From Cardinalis cardinalis (lineage: Eukaryota > Chordata > Aves > Passeriformes > Cardinalidae), in NCBI GenBank assembly GCA_014549065.1, contig JACDOX010000061.1:2222279-2286278 (forward strand): a stretch of DNA of 64,000 nt, given 5' to 3'. Below the pieces are notes generated by a model. It ran no database searches. It saw nothing but the letters and a program-made list of their open reading frames with translations, and was not told the origin of the DNA. Made by a program: the position numbers and the translations under genes. Below, in pieces: positions 14,301-26,900 of this stretch; positions within the stretch are counted from its first letter, which is position 1, and each line of letters begins with the position of its first letter.

Positions 14301-14665
14301 TGGCTGCAAGATGGGCTGCAGCCTCTAATGTCTATTTCCTCTGCAAATTTGTGTTGCAATTCTGCAGCCACAGAGTTTTCTGTAAATGACCTTTAAGTAA
14401 CAGTTTCATCCATGTACAGCTCAGAGTATCTGCCCTGTTAGTAATTACTATTTTGAAACTAAGGCTATATTGGTAAATTCCCTTAACAGTTTTTGCAGCA
14501 AGTTTTGACAGCTTTATACAAAGGAGTGGGGTGGTAGCAAGATATCTATCAAGATATCATGACACTGTTTCCTTAAGTTTACCCAAAGCTTTGTAAGAAC
14601 TTTTTTGAATGTCCTATGGTTTCACCATCCTCTCTACATCAGCTGGGATTTTGGCAGAGAAGCTG

Positions 14666-14698
14666 CTTTCATACCCAGATTTTGGCTGGGTATGAAAG
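14666..14698. repeat. Perfect 13-bp inverted repeat (hairpin)
   Basis: The arm CTTTCATACCCAG (14666-14678) is followed by the 7-base loop ATTTTGG and then by its exact reverse complement (14686-14698). The stem has no mismatch. It is too short for a microRNA precursor. It may be a cruciform-prone site or a palindromic duplication from template switching. Confidence 0.9.
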
Positions 14699-14944
14699 AG
14701 CACCAGGAGATGCTGGAAGGACTCAGACACCATTGCCAGTGGAACAAAGCTGCTGTGACTGCTGCAGGGTCCTGCTGGCAAAGCACAACTGCAAGCTCAG
14801 CACTGAGCCCTGGAGCTCGTGGTGATTGTGCTACAGAGATCTCCCCTGGATGTGATCNCTGCCCTGGCTGTTCACTGAGCATTTTTGAGACAATGATTCG
14901 AGCATGTGCCTCCTTCTGAGTTTTCAAGGTATCCAGATATATCT

Positions 14945-15070
14945 AAACAGACATGCAAATTAAAGCACTGCCTCGTTAAGCAAATAGGTTTGAATTTCAC
15001 TGAGGCTGCTATATTTTTTCAAATATTTGCAAGATATGTAAATAGCTAATTAAGAAATATTCCTCTGCTC
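14945..15070. promoter_or_regulatory. Possible enhancer block with octamer site
   Basis: A perfect POU octamer ATGCAAAT (14953-14960) runs into TTAAAG and is followed by further AT-rich motifs, including TAGCTAATTAAG. The density of homeodomain-like sites resembles vertebrate conserved non-coding elements. No alignment was possible, so this is a weak inference. Confidence 0.22.
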
Positions 15071-18000
15071 CATTTAAAGGTCATGTTGTAACAACTAAAA
15101 TAACTTTCTTTGGACCAGGTATTCACACTCTGAGATTCTGGCCCATGACAAGATTAATCTTTGCCCTACATTTAGCAGCTTAGTCCCTCTCTTAGTTTCT
15201 TTGTGCTAGTTAACCACTCCACCAGTAAACTTCACTCTAAAATTGCACTGATGATGTATTTGTTGCTGTGTGACCTGGGCAGAGGTGGGAGCATTCCTGA
15301 CATGAACTTTTCTCCACTCCTGAAGGTCTGGGAGCTCATACCCATTTGAAGTTCCCAAAGCACTTTTCCCCATACACAAGCATTTCAGAAATAGGCCAAA
15401 ATGTCTTCTAGCTAATTTTGGTTTCCAGAAAAGTTAAGCTGCATGCATATGGCTCTATTATGATTAAATGATGCAGATCTAAGTACTCTGAGTTTACAAA
15501 AAGAAAATGGTTATGAAGTGACTGTTTTCNCTAGCTCTCTTTGTGTGCTCAGAACATAATTAACTGGAGGACAGGCTTGCCCTGGCACAAGTCAAAAACC
15601 ATTTAAACAGAGATCTTTCAAATTAAATGTTTGAGAGCCTGCTTGCGGGTTTTATGGATTTCAGGAGGGCAGATTCACATGGCAGAGTCTGGGAACAACA
15701 CAAGAAATGCCCTTTTCTTGCAGTGACTCTCCTGCTTGCCCACTCCCAATGAATTACAGCAGATGACTCACGAGGCTGAGGGCGTCCTGCAAAGCAGTTT
15801 ATGGTGTCAGTGTCACTTCTTGACACAACAGAGACTAAAACACTATGGTTGGGTCCACAGGAGAACCACCATCTCCAGTCCCAGAGTGGAGCTGGGTGCT
15901 GGGCTCTTCCAGCCTGGCTGTTCCTCNAAGGGTCAGAGGGGTGACCCCATAAGGATCACTGCTATACTGCCAGCTCACCTCAGCTCCAGGGGGGTTGCAG
16001 CCCCAAATCCCCAAGCTGTGGTGAATGCCAACCCCACAAACACCTTCCTGTGATAGCCTGCCTTGATCTTGAAAGGTACTTTACCCTGAAAAAGAGTTTG
16101 CTATGTGAGACTAAAGGCATTTGTTTGTGGCATGATGTGGAGCCCAGCATGGAAAGAAGCTCCATCTTCTANCACAGCAAGGTGATGGAATTTAACTCGA
16201 TTGGACCTAAATTTTCCACTGCCAACAGTGCAGTACTTATAAAACCAGCAGCAAATTCCTTGCATGCATTGCACTGTAGCTTGAAACAGGCTTTTGTCAG
16301 TGTTAGCATCAGTATATTACAGTGCCTGTTACCCTCCATGCCAAGCTAAGCCAAGGGACACAATCTTCCTGGAGACTCCCATGTTCAAAGCATTTCTCAA
16401 ATCTGGTTGAATTTAGTGAGAGCCAGCATAAATTACCCTGGATGGCTTCTAGGGGCAGCAAATGCCTTGAAAGCAGTGGCCATTTTTGCCTGGAATATGA
16501 ATTCTCAAATGCTCATTTTGGACACAAGTCAGATCTGCTACCACGGTGGCACCACAAGGAAAGCAAAAGATGAAGCTTGATAGCAAACATGCCCTGTAAC
16601 TTTTTTCATATTACTTTATTTCATTCTTTCTCTGAGTGTGCTACGTTATTAATGTTGTGGTAGGGATATGATCCAAGTCAGGGTGAATAAGGGTAACTGC
16701 TGCTGAAACAAGTGGTTCCCAGGCCTCCAACATGTTCACACCACTACCTTTTTGCACAGTAAAAAGAGAAAAAAAAAATTAATAATTCCACAGTTAGAGG
16801 TCAACCACACCAGTCTCCTGATATATCACACTACCCANACACATGAACTGTAGTGTCTGATCCAAGGGAAGGAGAAATGTGTTTCTGGGGGTAGGGATGG
16901 GGTTTTTTCTCCTCAAAAGTTTTGGTGTAAAAAAAATTAAGCTTGTGCACAACAGACCTTCCAGGTAAACCCTATTGGAAGAAGGCCTAAATTAGCCTTA
17001 CTAAGACCAATCTCTCAGAGAAGTCACCTCTGTCCCTCTTCCCCCCAGAACAACCTTGAAATCACTGCTGAAATGCCTTTGGCAGAAAGGAGTCACATTT
17101 CTGCTTGGCTGCCCCGGATCAGATCTTGAGTGGCATGGATTACATGGAGTCCAGTCAGGAAACACAGGGATCTTCTGCTTTAGCCAGATCCATCCAGACC
17201 TGGAGGTCTGCTGCAGCTGCGTCGGCAATTCAGCGAGTGGCAGTGCCAGAAATTAAATACAATATCGCTTTTTTTTGGCTGCCAAAGTAGCTCTAAGGAA
17301 CCATTTACACTGAGTACTGCAGAGCCCAAAATGTGGGAGGTATTGCCCAGAATGCAAGTGAAAATGTGACTTTAGAACTGCTCATTGGCAACCAGCCTTC
17401 CCACGGCAAACAAAAAAAGGCCAAGGCCATTCCCAGGGTGAGGCAAGGAGGGTTCGCTCCCCACCACTGTTAGCAAAACCTGAAGGAAAATAAATCACCA
17501 CGCCATGATCCAGGAACAGTATGGCCATCATGAGATGTGCTGTTCTTCTCAGAGCTTTGGGCTGACAAAAATTTACATGAAGGGGCCTTTTGGAAAGCCA
17601 TCCACCTCCTGTAAATGGGGTACCGCTTATACACTAGTTGCTGTACAAATACTTTGGGTTCGAGCCACAGTGAGCCAGGTCTTTGTTTTATCCCAAGTTC
17701 CTCTTAGGCCAACACAAAACCAACAGGAGCAAATGAACGATCCCCACAAACTGTGATTTAGCTTTTAGTCAGTCCCTTAAGGGATCCATTTGTTTTCCAN
17801 TCGTTTTCTGTTTCCCATGGTGTTTCTCTTTCCCACTAGGATCACTTCAGTCTTTAAAGATGGTTTGCATAGTGCAAGAAATCTATTTCTTAAAAACGTA
17901 GGCTGCTGCTTTCTCCAAGCACTGCTCTTTGAACATTAGATTAGTACTATTTCTCATAGCTATTTCTGTTCCTCTGCAAGTTACTCTTTACCAGAAGTAA

Positions 18001-19339
18001 TATTCCACAATGCTCTCAAGTCCAGCAGGATTATCTGGTGGGTACAATACCACTTACCATGGCATCTCAATCTACTTTTATGAAGTAAGAAAATGTCCAG
18101 AAGCCTCATGCAGGGGAAATGCATCATTACATTTTTCATTGCTGTAAAAACCGCCTTGCTCTTCCACACATTCAAAAAAAGTAAGAGGGAAGAACACCAA
18201 ACCGATTTTCCCTTCTATTTCTTACAGGATAAAACAGCTTCTACCAGATATACTTGCAGAACTGGAGGAGCATTTCTCAGATTAAAAAAACCAAACTATC
18301 TAGCACATTTACTGCTGGGCATCCTGAACAGAGTTACCTTGATAAAACTGCTTCTTGGTATTCCCATTTGCTAAACACACAGAAAGTTCCTTCTGTTCAC
18401 CTTTGTGTCCCATTCATAAGTGAACTGCTTAAACAACTCTCCAATCCAAGCTGTCTCCCTGACTAATAAGTTCTTTTATTGACAGCTTGCCAGCAACAGC
18501 CCTAAAGTCAGCCTGAGAACATAAATACAGCCTCTTGAGCTTGCTTCAGTGTGTTAGAGGACGCTTTCAGTAATGTCGACAAAGCTTTAATGGTGTGAAC
18601 TCAGAGCTCGAGTACTACTGAGCACTCCAGTGACCAACACCCACAGAACATTCAGAGAGTTTCATTCCAAAAGTATTTTAGGAACCCTTGAAATCAGAGG
18701 CTTTCTCTCTGCTCTGCAAGAACTCATTTTGGAAAACAATTTAGGCCATTTTTAGTTACAGAACTGTTGAGATAACCCTGCTCGTGGTGTCATTCTCCTG
18801 TTGCCTTTGTTTCTACAATGTCATACTTTCAAGCCACCTCTCCTTTTGCTGTCCAGAGGGTCTTGTCTTTCCAAAACAGCTCTGAACCACAATTAATATA
18901 TAGCAAAAGCAACATTTCCTGGTCCAGCTCTGTCCTGAGCAGCTCAAGAGATGGAACATNTCTCACCAGCCTCACTGGCTGCTGGGTGTTGTTGTCCTTT
19001 GGCTAAACCTAGAGAAGGCTCAAGGCTGCTCCAGCTTGTGGGGTGAAATGTGATCCCACACAGCTCAGGACAGCTTCCCTTTGACCTCTCCATGCTTGTG
19101 AACACAGCTCATAAAAACCCCTGGGTCACAGCAAGGAGTCCTGAATTTCTTTACCTCATACTTTTCCATCATATAGAGCAATAAACTGTTTTGGGAAATT
19201 AGTGTCCTGTGTCCCATTCTTGCTTTAAANTGTCTGTCATCTCCTTTTCCACTGGCTTTGAGAGCATGTGCTGCAGCACAGAGCCAGCACAGAGCCCCTT
19301 CTCACTCCCTGTCCCAGCTCACACAAACTTTGGGCTTTA

Positions 19340-19622
19340 GGGCTTGTCTACAGACAAAAGTTTTGCTGGTTTAACAGTTTTTAAATTATCTAAAGCAGTG
19401 CAAAAGCCTGCATGGAGGAAAGGCAACTGGTTTGTGACCATCCTATACACAAATTAGACAATTACGAGTTGATGCAGCTATTATAGTAACTTCCTGATTT
19501 AAACTAATTTGATGTAAGCTGGTTATAAACCAATTTAAGTGTGTCCAATCAGAGACGTACACTGGTTCAGCTAAATGGATTTTGCAGCTGAACTGATGCT
19601 ACTATTGTGCATGGACAAGCCC
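19340..19622. mobile_element. hAT-like MITE with terminal inverted repeats
   Basis: The left end reads GGGCTTGTCTA (19340-19350) and the right end reads GACAAGCCC (19614-19622), which is the exact reverse complement of the first nine bases. The interior contains GCTGGTTTAA and GCTGGTTATAAACC type blocks. Non-autonomous DNA elements with GGGCTTGTCTACAC ends are known to me from turtle, crocodile and bird genomes and are usually placed in the hAT superfamily. The element is about 283 bp and encodes nothing. An 8-bp target duplication is not clear: GGCTT occurs on both sides but at different offsets. The age must be great, since the arms outside the tips are diverged. Confidence 0.72.
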
Positions 19623-21829
19623 CCAGGCTTGCACAGCCTGTTTCTCCATTGCTTCTGTCTGCTTTCATTTACACCAGGATTGTAAACGTTCCCAGCTCCT
19701 GGCAGTACAGCTGAATGCCCACGCAGAACAAGTGGAATGTTAGTACAAACCCAGAATTTTTTTCCTTTCCCTGTCCCCAAAGAAGAAAAACATTAGTATT
19801 TTATCAGGCAGTGTTTAACTCTCGCTGACGAGCCTCCTGCAGACAGCAGGCAGGCACAAGAACGTCACAGGAATGAAAACACAGTCTCGTATTCCAATAG
19901 CAAAGGATTCTCACTGCAGCCACAAAGCCCAGCACACATCTGGACTAATTCTAAGGAAATTGAGGTGTTACCCTCAGGTAGAGCCAGTGAAAATGAGCAG
20001 AATTAGGTGCAGGATCTTCAAGGGTTCTTGGGGAGCAGGGAGGTACCGTGGGAAAGGGACAGCAGAAAGGCTGGCACACAAAGGTACCTTGCAATGACCT
20101 TCACCTGCTCTCCATCTCTCACTGAGAGGTTTGGCTTTGTGCAATGAATACAACGTGCTGCTGTGCACCTGTGTGGNGCTGCTCTGATCCCAGCTCATCA
20201 CCCCAGCCTCAGTGACCCCATCCTGGAGTCCCACTGGAGCACCATGCTCCTGCTGGCCCATCAGGTTCNTCCCAGTCTTATTGGTGATGGTGGCATCTCC
20301 CCAGGCCACATTTCCTTCTGACCCATGCAACATAGTTCATCATTAATCATCTCCCCCTCTAAAAACCCGCTTCTATTAATAAGAACAGATTTATTTTGGG
20401 AGTAAAGACCCAAATGATAAGACCCTGCCTTTCCTGCCCATTGAGTTCCCAATGATCCAACCCAATATATAAAATTCAGACAAGTTTGAAGTGACCACAA
20501 GAGCTTGTCCTTAAAAATATTTCACTCCCTGNAAGAATGTGGGGAAACCCCAGTATTTTTATTGTAATTGAACAGTGCTCTGAATTGCATTTTTAGTTTC
20601 TCCATAAAAAAAACCCCAAAGCCATTTTCATCAGAACATTCTAAGAATTTCCTCATCAAAGTTCTGCATGGCTGAAAAGGCATTTTTCATCCAAAACCAA
20701 ACATTTTGCAAAAATATTTCAACCAGCTTAAACAGCAATGCAATTTTAGAGTGCACAGATATAGGTCCAACATAATGATATATTAGAATGTTGAGCTATC
20801 GCTGGTCTGTGATACTACAATCTCTTNAAAGCTTGTAGCATTTTAATAAGAAGTGAGGCCCAATTCAAAGCAAACAGAAAACCCTTAAGCTCAGAGTAGA
20901 CATATATAAACTGACAAGCTGACTATATTATCTAAACTGCTGGTTTATAGCTGTATTATGCACTCAATCTTAAAAAAAAAAAAAAAAAGGAACATTAAAA
21001 AATGTATAAAGATAAGGTACTAGTGAGGGGTGGAGTTGTGTTTTTTTTCATTAGATACATTCTTTGATTCCCCTGCCTAAAATGCTGCAGTCAGCAGTAG
21101 CTTAATTCTAAGTTATAATTAGGGTTATGCATTAAACCAGGACTCTTGAGCATGTCTAACCTAAAGAAGTTCAATGCATAAATGANAAACAGACCTGTGG
21201 CTGGCTGACTTGGCATCAACTAGGATACCAATATATAGTAACAGAATAAATTTAAAATGAAAATTAAATGTGGTCATTACAGCTTAAATTGATGTTATAT
21301 TTGCCAAATGTTTATGAAAGGAAAATTTAAAGATAAGCATGATTTTGGAGGAGGCAGTGTGACCTGATACACAGCAGCTTGTTGTGACTTGGGGTGCATT
21401 TTAAAATAATTTAACACCAAGTTTTCAGAGTACAAAAATTTAGTCAATCTTTTTTCTTCTTTTTTTTTTCTTTAAGATTATTTTCCCCTAAACTGCACGT
21501 GGCATTTAAATGCACAACTGCATGATACATTTTAGCTAATGAAAGCCTATTTTTAACTCTCAGAAATTTTGTTGCTTAACAGTATTGGTTATTAACACTA
21601 GCAAGCTGGAGAGAGAAACAAAATTCTGATCTGCAGGAGACTTAAAAGCCTTAGAAAATTAAGTAAAGATGCTTTGATTGGTAGGATATTACTCTCCATT
21701 TATTACATTTTGTATTTCTGACATAAAAGGGGGACAGCCTAGTATCTTTTAGGCCAGTTTCCTTCAAAATCTNAAGATAAAACTGTGGAGAGGAACTTTT
21801 CCCATTTTCTGCACTTCAGCAAATACTTT
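19623..21829. other. Unique non-coding DNA, no gene seen
   Basis: No gene is supported. A17 occupies 20972-20988. Near 20856 the string AGGCCCAATTCA could be the tip of another decayed palindromic repeat, but the match is too short to call. The palindrome GCATTTAAATGC lies at 21502-21513. A reading frame of 119 codons on the minus strand (19974-20333) resembles no known protein. Confidence 0.55.
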
Positions 21830-21990
21830 ACTTGGTGTGAAACACATTATTTTTGGATGCTTCTAAGCCCTTTTAAGGGTGTTTAGCACCAGCTTGCATT
21901 TCACAAGTGTGCAGCTTAATTTCATGCAAATCAAGTATTAAATGCGTAATTGCCGTGCCCATAAAGCCGGAATCACAGAAAGGGCAAATA
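21830..21990. promoter_or_regulatory. Candidate conserved regulatory block (CArG and octamer)
   Basis: A perfect CArG box CCTTTTAAGG (21869-21878, the SRF consensus) is followed 45 bases later by a perfect octamer ATGCAAAT (21924-21931). After these come TTAAATGCGTAATTGCC and CCCATAAAGCCGG, which retain CpGs in a CpG-poor context. The combination is typical of deeply conserved vertebrate enhancers. Function is inferred from motifs only. Confidence 0.33.
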
Positions 21991-22401
21991 AATATGGGTG
22001 GCAGCAGTGGCTGAGCACAACTTGTACGGGAGCTACAGCTTGGGGATGCACCTAACAGACCCTCTGCTCTCTGGATTTTGGGGAAATGGCCACAGCCTGG
22101 ATTTCTGTGGTCAGCAAAGGAGCATCCCAGAGGCGACCTGCCAGCTCTGGAAGCAGCAGTGACCGCGATGCTGCAACGCCTGCCGTGGTGAGCACCAAGT
22201 GTTCAATGCTGTGGAAACCAGTGTGAGCTGCTGTGTTTCTGTGCAAATTAGCTGCAAAACAACGATGGAAGTGCTTTAGAAAAGGTGGAGGCTTCTGTTC
22301 TGTTTGTTTCTTTTCTTTGTGATTATTTGCTCAAAGATGCAAGGTGCTGAGCTCTCTGGCTCAGCCATTTAGATATGGCTCATTCAAATATACAACCTCA
22401 T
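21991..22401. other. Non-coding DNA with a weak CpG group
   Basis: Five CpGs fall between 22134 and 22185, next to the string CGTGGTGAGC, which could pass as a splice donor. The only frame nearby is a 64-codon minus-strand frame (22052-22246) without recognisable similarity. I do not call an exon. Confidence 0.4.
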
Positions 22402-22513
22402 GTTTAAGCATGTGCTTAATTTTAAGCAAAATAAGCCCCTTTGAAGTCATACCATAACAAGACATGCACCTAATGTTAAAACATATATTTAAGTGCTTTA
22501 CTGGATTGGGGCC
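22402..22513. mobile_element. Palindromic MITE-like relic (TTAAGCA family)
   Basis: The segment begins with the inverted motif TTAAGCA-TG-TGCTTAA (22404-22419), continues with TTTTAAGCA and CCTTTGAAGTCAT, and closes with TTTAAGTGCTTTACTGG then ATTGGGGCC. This order matches an old palindromic repeat common in turtle and crocodile DNA, whose consensus I remember as having TTAAGCATGTGCTTAA arms around a central TTGAAGTCAATGG and GGGGCC ends. The right arm is more decayed than the left. It has no coding capacity. The family name is not secure. Confidence 0.72.
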
Positions 22514-23559
22514 AGAAAGCCTTGTTTGCAGGATCCAGCCTTCAATGTGTAGGTTCAGATCTTAATTTACAGNCCTGATCTTAAGGAATAGGATTGTGCA
22601 AAACTGAAAAAACTTGCTTTTCTATCATATCCATTAGCCTTCTGAGTCCCTTGGGTCTCAGATAGGCCCTGTGGACATGCCCTTACACATGGCTGCTGCA
22701 ACCACATGGAAAAGTCGGCCAAACTTCAAAGAATAAAAACTTCATTTTATGTNTGTGTGTCTATATGTGTGTCTATAAATACATATATACACATGTGTGC
22801 ATACATATGCATGTCATGCCTCTGTGTGTGTGTGTATGTATCAGAATAAGAGGCAATGAATTGGAGTGAAACAATTGTTTTTGTAAGGTGTATTGATTAC
22901 ATCAGTGGTGTTTCCTAAATAATTAAAGGTTTGCTTTGATCTCTGATTGTAGGCTTGGCTTCATGACAGCTGATGTGAGTACCTTTAACTGGTTCCATCC
23001 TACACTCACCTATTACANAGCCTCACACGGGGTCATTGGCGTTCATCTGACAAGAACATGAGTGAATTCAGGAAGCAAAACCAGCACGAAACTCTTCCAC
23101 CAGGGAGAGGGGAGGGATCNAGTTTCCTGCCAGGTTACATCTCCNAGTTCAACCACCATGAGGTCAAANCATCACCAGAGTTGAGCCAGGAAAGTTACCT
23201 GAGCAGGCAGGTGGGAGCGAGGGAGGTGCCAAACTGCTCCCTGGCACAGCTGCACGGGACCAGCTCAGCCCTCTGCAGCAAAATCTTCCTCTGGTGAAGA
23301 TACCCAAGCTGAAGAATACAAACCAGGAATCTTATGTAAAATAAACCCTTTCCTTAACACTGTCCTTTTTTTCAGCTACAATTGCTAGTTAAGGAGACAG
23401 AAGAGGTTAATCATCCACCCAACTGACTGCAGGCAGCCCAACAAATAAGCAGAGATCAGCCCAGAGGCCCTCAGCTCATGTAAATCAGCATCGTTTCATC
23501 AAGCTTGGAGCTTACACCATCATGCACTCACTCAGGATCTAAAACCCAAATGTGTAAAT
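22514..23559. other. Non-coding DNA with TG microsatellite
   Basis: Apart from the microsatellite annotated separately, nothing is recognised. The string TTTGCAGGATCCAGCC at about 22526-22541 resembles the end of another old amniote repeat but is too short to call. Four n characters lie within 23018-23169. Confidence 0.5.
22750..22840. repeat. Imperfect (TG)n/(TA)n microsatellite
   Basis: TG runs interrupted by CTATA, ACATATATACACA and GCATACATATGCATG alternate over about 90 bases and end in a cleaner TG run. One n falls at 22753. The alternating purine-pyrimidine pattern is prone to slippage. Confidence 0.85.
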
Positions 23560-23960
23560 GAAAATGATGCTAATTACAGTTCACCACCGAGCAACACTAC
23601 CTTAATTTTAAGGAAATGAAGGAAACGGGCTTGCTCCGTGACAGCCGATATCGTATTGCCATACAACTAACTTAAAGTTGTATAAGTTAGATTATAACTT
23701 TTGAAGAAGCAATTATGATTTTATTGCACCCACTCTGCTGATGATTAATGCAGAGAGCCTAGGGGAAAATGCATCCTATCATTTGCTAACATGCACTATA
23801 ATTATGCATACCTCTCCAGGTACTGTAATTTAGGACTTAAAGAGCAACATTCTGAACGAGGACTGCTGCACTTGTAAAACATTACAGATGTGTTATCATA
23901 TAAATGAGGTAGCTTTGACATGATAGTGTTCTAATAAATCCTCAGCTAAGATTTGGAGAC
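23560..23960. promoter_or_regulatory. Candidate enhancer, homeodomain/POU-site rich
   Basis: The block holds TAATTA (23571-23576), GCAATTATG and TTTTATTGC (23709-23727), ATGATTAATG (23741-23750) and TATAATTATGCATA (about 23807-23820). A hairpin CTAACTT-10-AAGTTAG lies at 23667-23690. The rare CpGs in CACCGAGC and GCCGATATCG are retained. This clustering of homeodomain and POU half-sites is typical of conserved developmental enhancers. It is an inference without alignment. Confidence 0.33.
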
Positions 23961-26900
23961 AAGATATGTCAAAAGCAAAATCCAAACTCTCTCTTAATCT
24001 TCTTCATAAACTGTTTATTTTTTCTGAGCCCTACAATAATACATGTGTCAAGAAGCCTTTGATGGTTTCTAGATTAAAGTACAGTTGGGTTGGATTTTTT
24101 TCCCCTTTACAGGTCATCTTGAGAATGCTCATTTTAGTTAAATTAACTCAGCTATTTGCAGGTTTCAAATGTGAAGCAAAATAAAACAGTTTTCACCAAA
24201 TTGGGAACTTGTGAGATGAACTTCATAAATAACAAACTTATTTCACTCCATTTCAGTGAGTTTTTAAATAGCTAGTGCTGAATGATCCTCTGTCAGCTAG
24301 AGAACTTCATTTCAAACCATTGCAATAATTCCAGAAGAAAAAAAAAAAAAAAGAAAAACAACTCCAGTTTGTATTCAGTGAGATGAATTTATGACTCCCC
24401 TCAACTTGTGTTCATTCTTTTTATTTTTTATTTATATCACAATACTGATCTGATGTCTCAACCAANGCTAAGATCCTATTCTGCTTCACAAGATACTGGA
24501 GAAGGAGTTTCCATCTCCCTGCAGAGTTTCATTTACAATCAAAAAGGGAAGTTTGGGAGATGGAATAGCAGAAAAGCAGTAACATGTCGGGCCCAATCAC
24601 AGGCAAAAATCTGGGAATAAACCTGAATTTTTCAGTGCAACCTTAATTCAATCATAAGGGTTCTTGATGCTGCCTANTTACATACGCCTCAATGCTAGCA
24701 AAAACATTGCTTTTCATTTTAAAATTCACTGTACAGAACACACAGACACACTCAAAAAACTATTCTAGGCTGCTCCTGGAATAAAATAGCAAGGTCCTTC
24801 TGGGTTTTGTGGGGAATTTCTAAAAGCTGTCTTGGTAAGTATTAGGGAAGGAAGAAAAAAAATCCCCAAATAAACAGGAAAGGCAGGATTTAACATAATA
24901 AAGCGTGAACAGCAGTTGGATGTTATACCAGCATCTGCTCTAATTATGCTCTGTGAGTGGTTCAACTGCATTTTGTGGTTGACTGTGCTGAAAGCCTCCC
25001 CTAAGTTGAGCTGGTAGAATTCTAGATTTATTGCTATTCAAAATCAACGGCTAAAATCAACATATATGTGTAGTTATTCATTCCAACTTGCATTGTCAGC
25101 CATAATTTTTCATCAATATCATATTTTTTGCCAAAACAACAACATAAATTTAAAAGCTTTTTAACAATGTGACCACAGGAAAAAATTCCAAGAGAGCTAT
25201 TTTATCTGATACACTACAAACACCCTGGTTCCCAAAAGCAGATTATTTTCAGGTCTATTACACTGAACCTATTTTTTAAACTTTGAAAGAAAAACTCATC
25301 TTNTTGGTCCATTAATACTATCCAACTTCTTGGGTCTAGTTCTGATTTTTCAGCCAGCAAACAAAAATTCATTGTATTCTCCTACTTCACTGAAAAAAAC
25401 AAACTCAAGTGGGGAAGCTTTNATTATTTCAATTTCAGTTTTCTGAAAACATTCTGTTAATTCTTTGCAATTTGTCTAATTTTACCTGATGTGACAAAAA
25501 TTGGAACACTCTTTTGGTTAGTATCACTATTCCTACAATTGCTCTGGTTGTAGGTAATACCTGAGATGCTTGTAAAAAAAATTGGCTTGTCTCCGGTCTT
25601 CAACTCTTTTTAAAAAAAATTAAGTATTCACTCAATATTCCCATATATGTCAGACACATAGTTCTCACAATACCTGGTAGTGTGCTTTGAAAATTATTGC
25701 TGCTCATTTTTCCAGAAATGCAGGAATCTCTTTGCTTTGTGATCTCGTCCTTCTGAGGGAGAAACTGAACCCAGCCTCAGTTTTCTTAGTCACATTAAAA
25801 AAGTGCATTAACATTTTGTAGGGCTCTTAAATATCCCATAATGCAGAAACTGATCCCATGTTTTACATTTATAAAATAAACTTTTTTTATAAAAATATTC
25901 TCAGGAGATTTTGGTAATCCTGATAATGTCAATATTTCTCTCCAACACTCTAAAGAATGTAACTGATTCCTTCCAGCTTGATGTCACTTGGAACATACCA
26001 GCCCTCAGTTTCCTTTAATAAAGAAGGATTTGTGAATGCCTTATTAGCAACAATGAACAAAAAGAAAAGAGGAGGTGATTTTGCCCTACAGAAAGTGATA
26101 GAAGAGAAACAAATTATACTNTTGCTCAGGTCACAGTCTCTAAGGTTAGTGCAAAGCCTGCTGACAGTGACTGAAACAACAGGAACAGGCAAGGGCACAT
26201 GTGAACTGGGTCCTCAGCAGCCAACACCAAACCATCAGTCCATTGAATGACACAGAACAACTGAACCCTTTCAGAACAACAATGACCAAAAAGACCTGAA
26301 CTGAGATTTGTCTGTAGCAGGAGCTGGCCTCAGATACCCTCTGCACTTACTGCAGGAAGCCCCTCCAGTTGCAGACCATCATCCACAGAGANAAACTTGA
26401 TGGCCCAATACTTCATAAGCTAGCTCTTTTTTTGATTATTGCTCAGAACAAATACGCAAATTGCAGAATTTCAAGTAGAAGTAAATGTTCTCATACTGCA
26501 GAGCACGCACTAAAATATGTGCACGCNCCATCACAAGATTTGCTTCTTTACAAATATGGCTGAACTTGTTTCCATAATGGTTCGTGTTTGTTCTTTTCCC
26601 TCTTCACATTTAGTTGATGTAAATTGTAGGTTTCATGTGCTCTGAAATGATGTTCACTTCATCAGCATTTCAGCACTATTTTATCTGTATGTAAAGATCC
26701 AGCATCCTCNTCCCTAACACTCTTCTTCACATTTTTTACCTCAGATCCTTTATACTTTGTGAGATACTCTTGCAGTGACTTCCTCCTCTGACTCATCCCC
26801 ATGAACTAGCACAGCAATTTTGTGTGCCACTCAAGCAGGTTCTGCACATGTCTGGTGTTGCATCACTCCCTGTTGGATGGTTTAACAGCACAGCACTGCA

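Larger units (their letters stand above)
11351..19339. other. Unique non-coding DNA, no gene seen
   Basis: Open frames reach about 118 codons (13088-13444) but none resembles a known protein, and overlapping frames on both strands near 14605-14927 and 17001-17290 indicate compositional effects. A near-perfect 12-bp duplication built on AAGATATC lies at 14538-14560. A small CpG group (GCGTCGGC and nearby) sits at about 17219-17235. No terminal repeats or transposon remains were recognised. Confidence 0.55.

Noticed and set aside
16885..16903. Possible G-quadruplex GGGGGTAGGGATGGGG
   Set aside because: Only three G-runs of three or more bases.
20850..20910. AGGCCCAATTCA...CCTTAAGC as the tip of a palindromic amniote repeat
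   Set aside because: Too short and diverged; no opposite arm.
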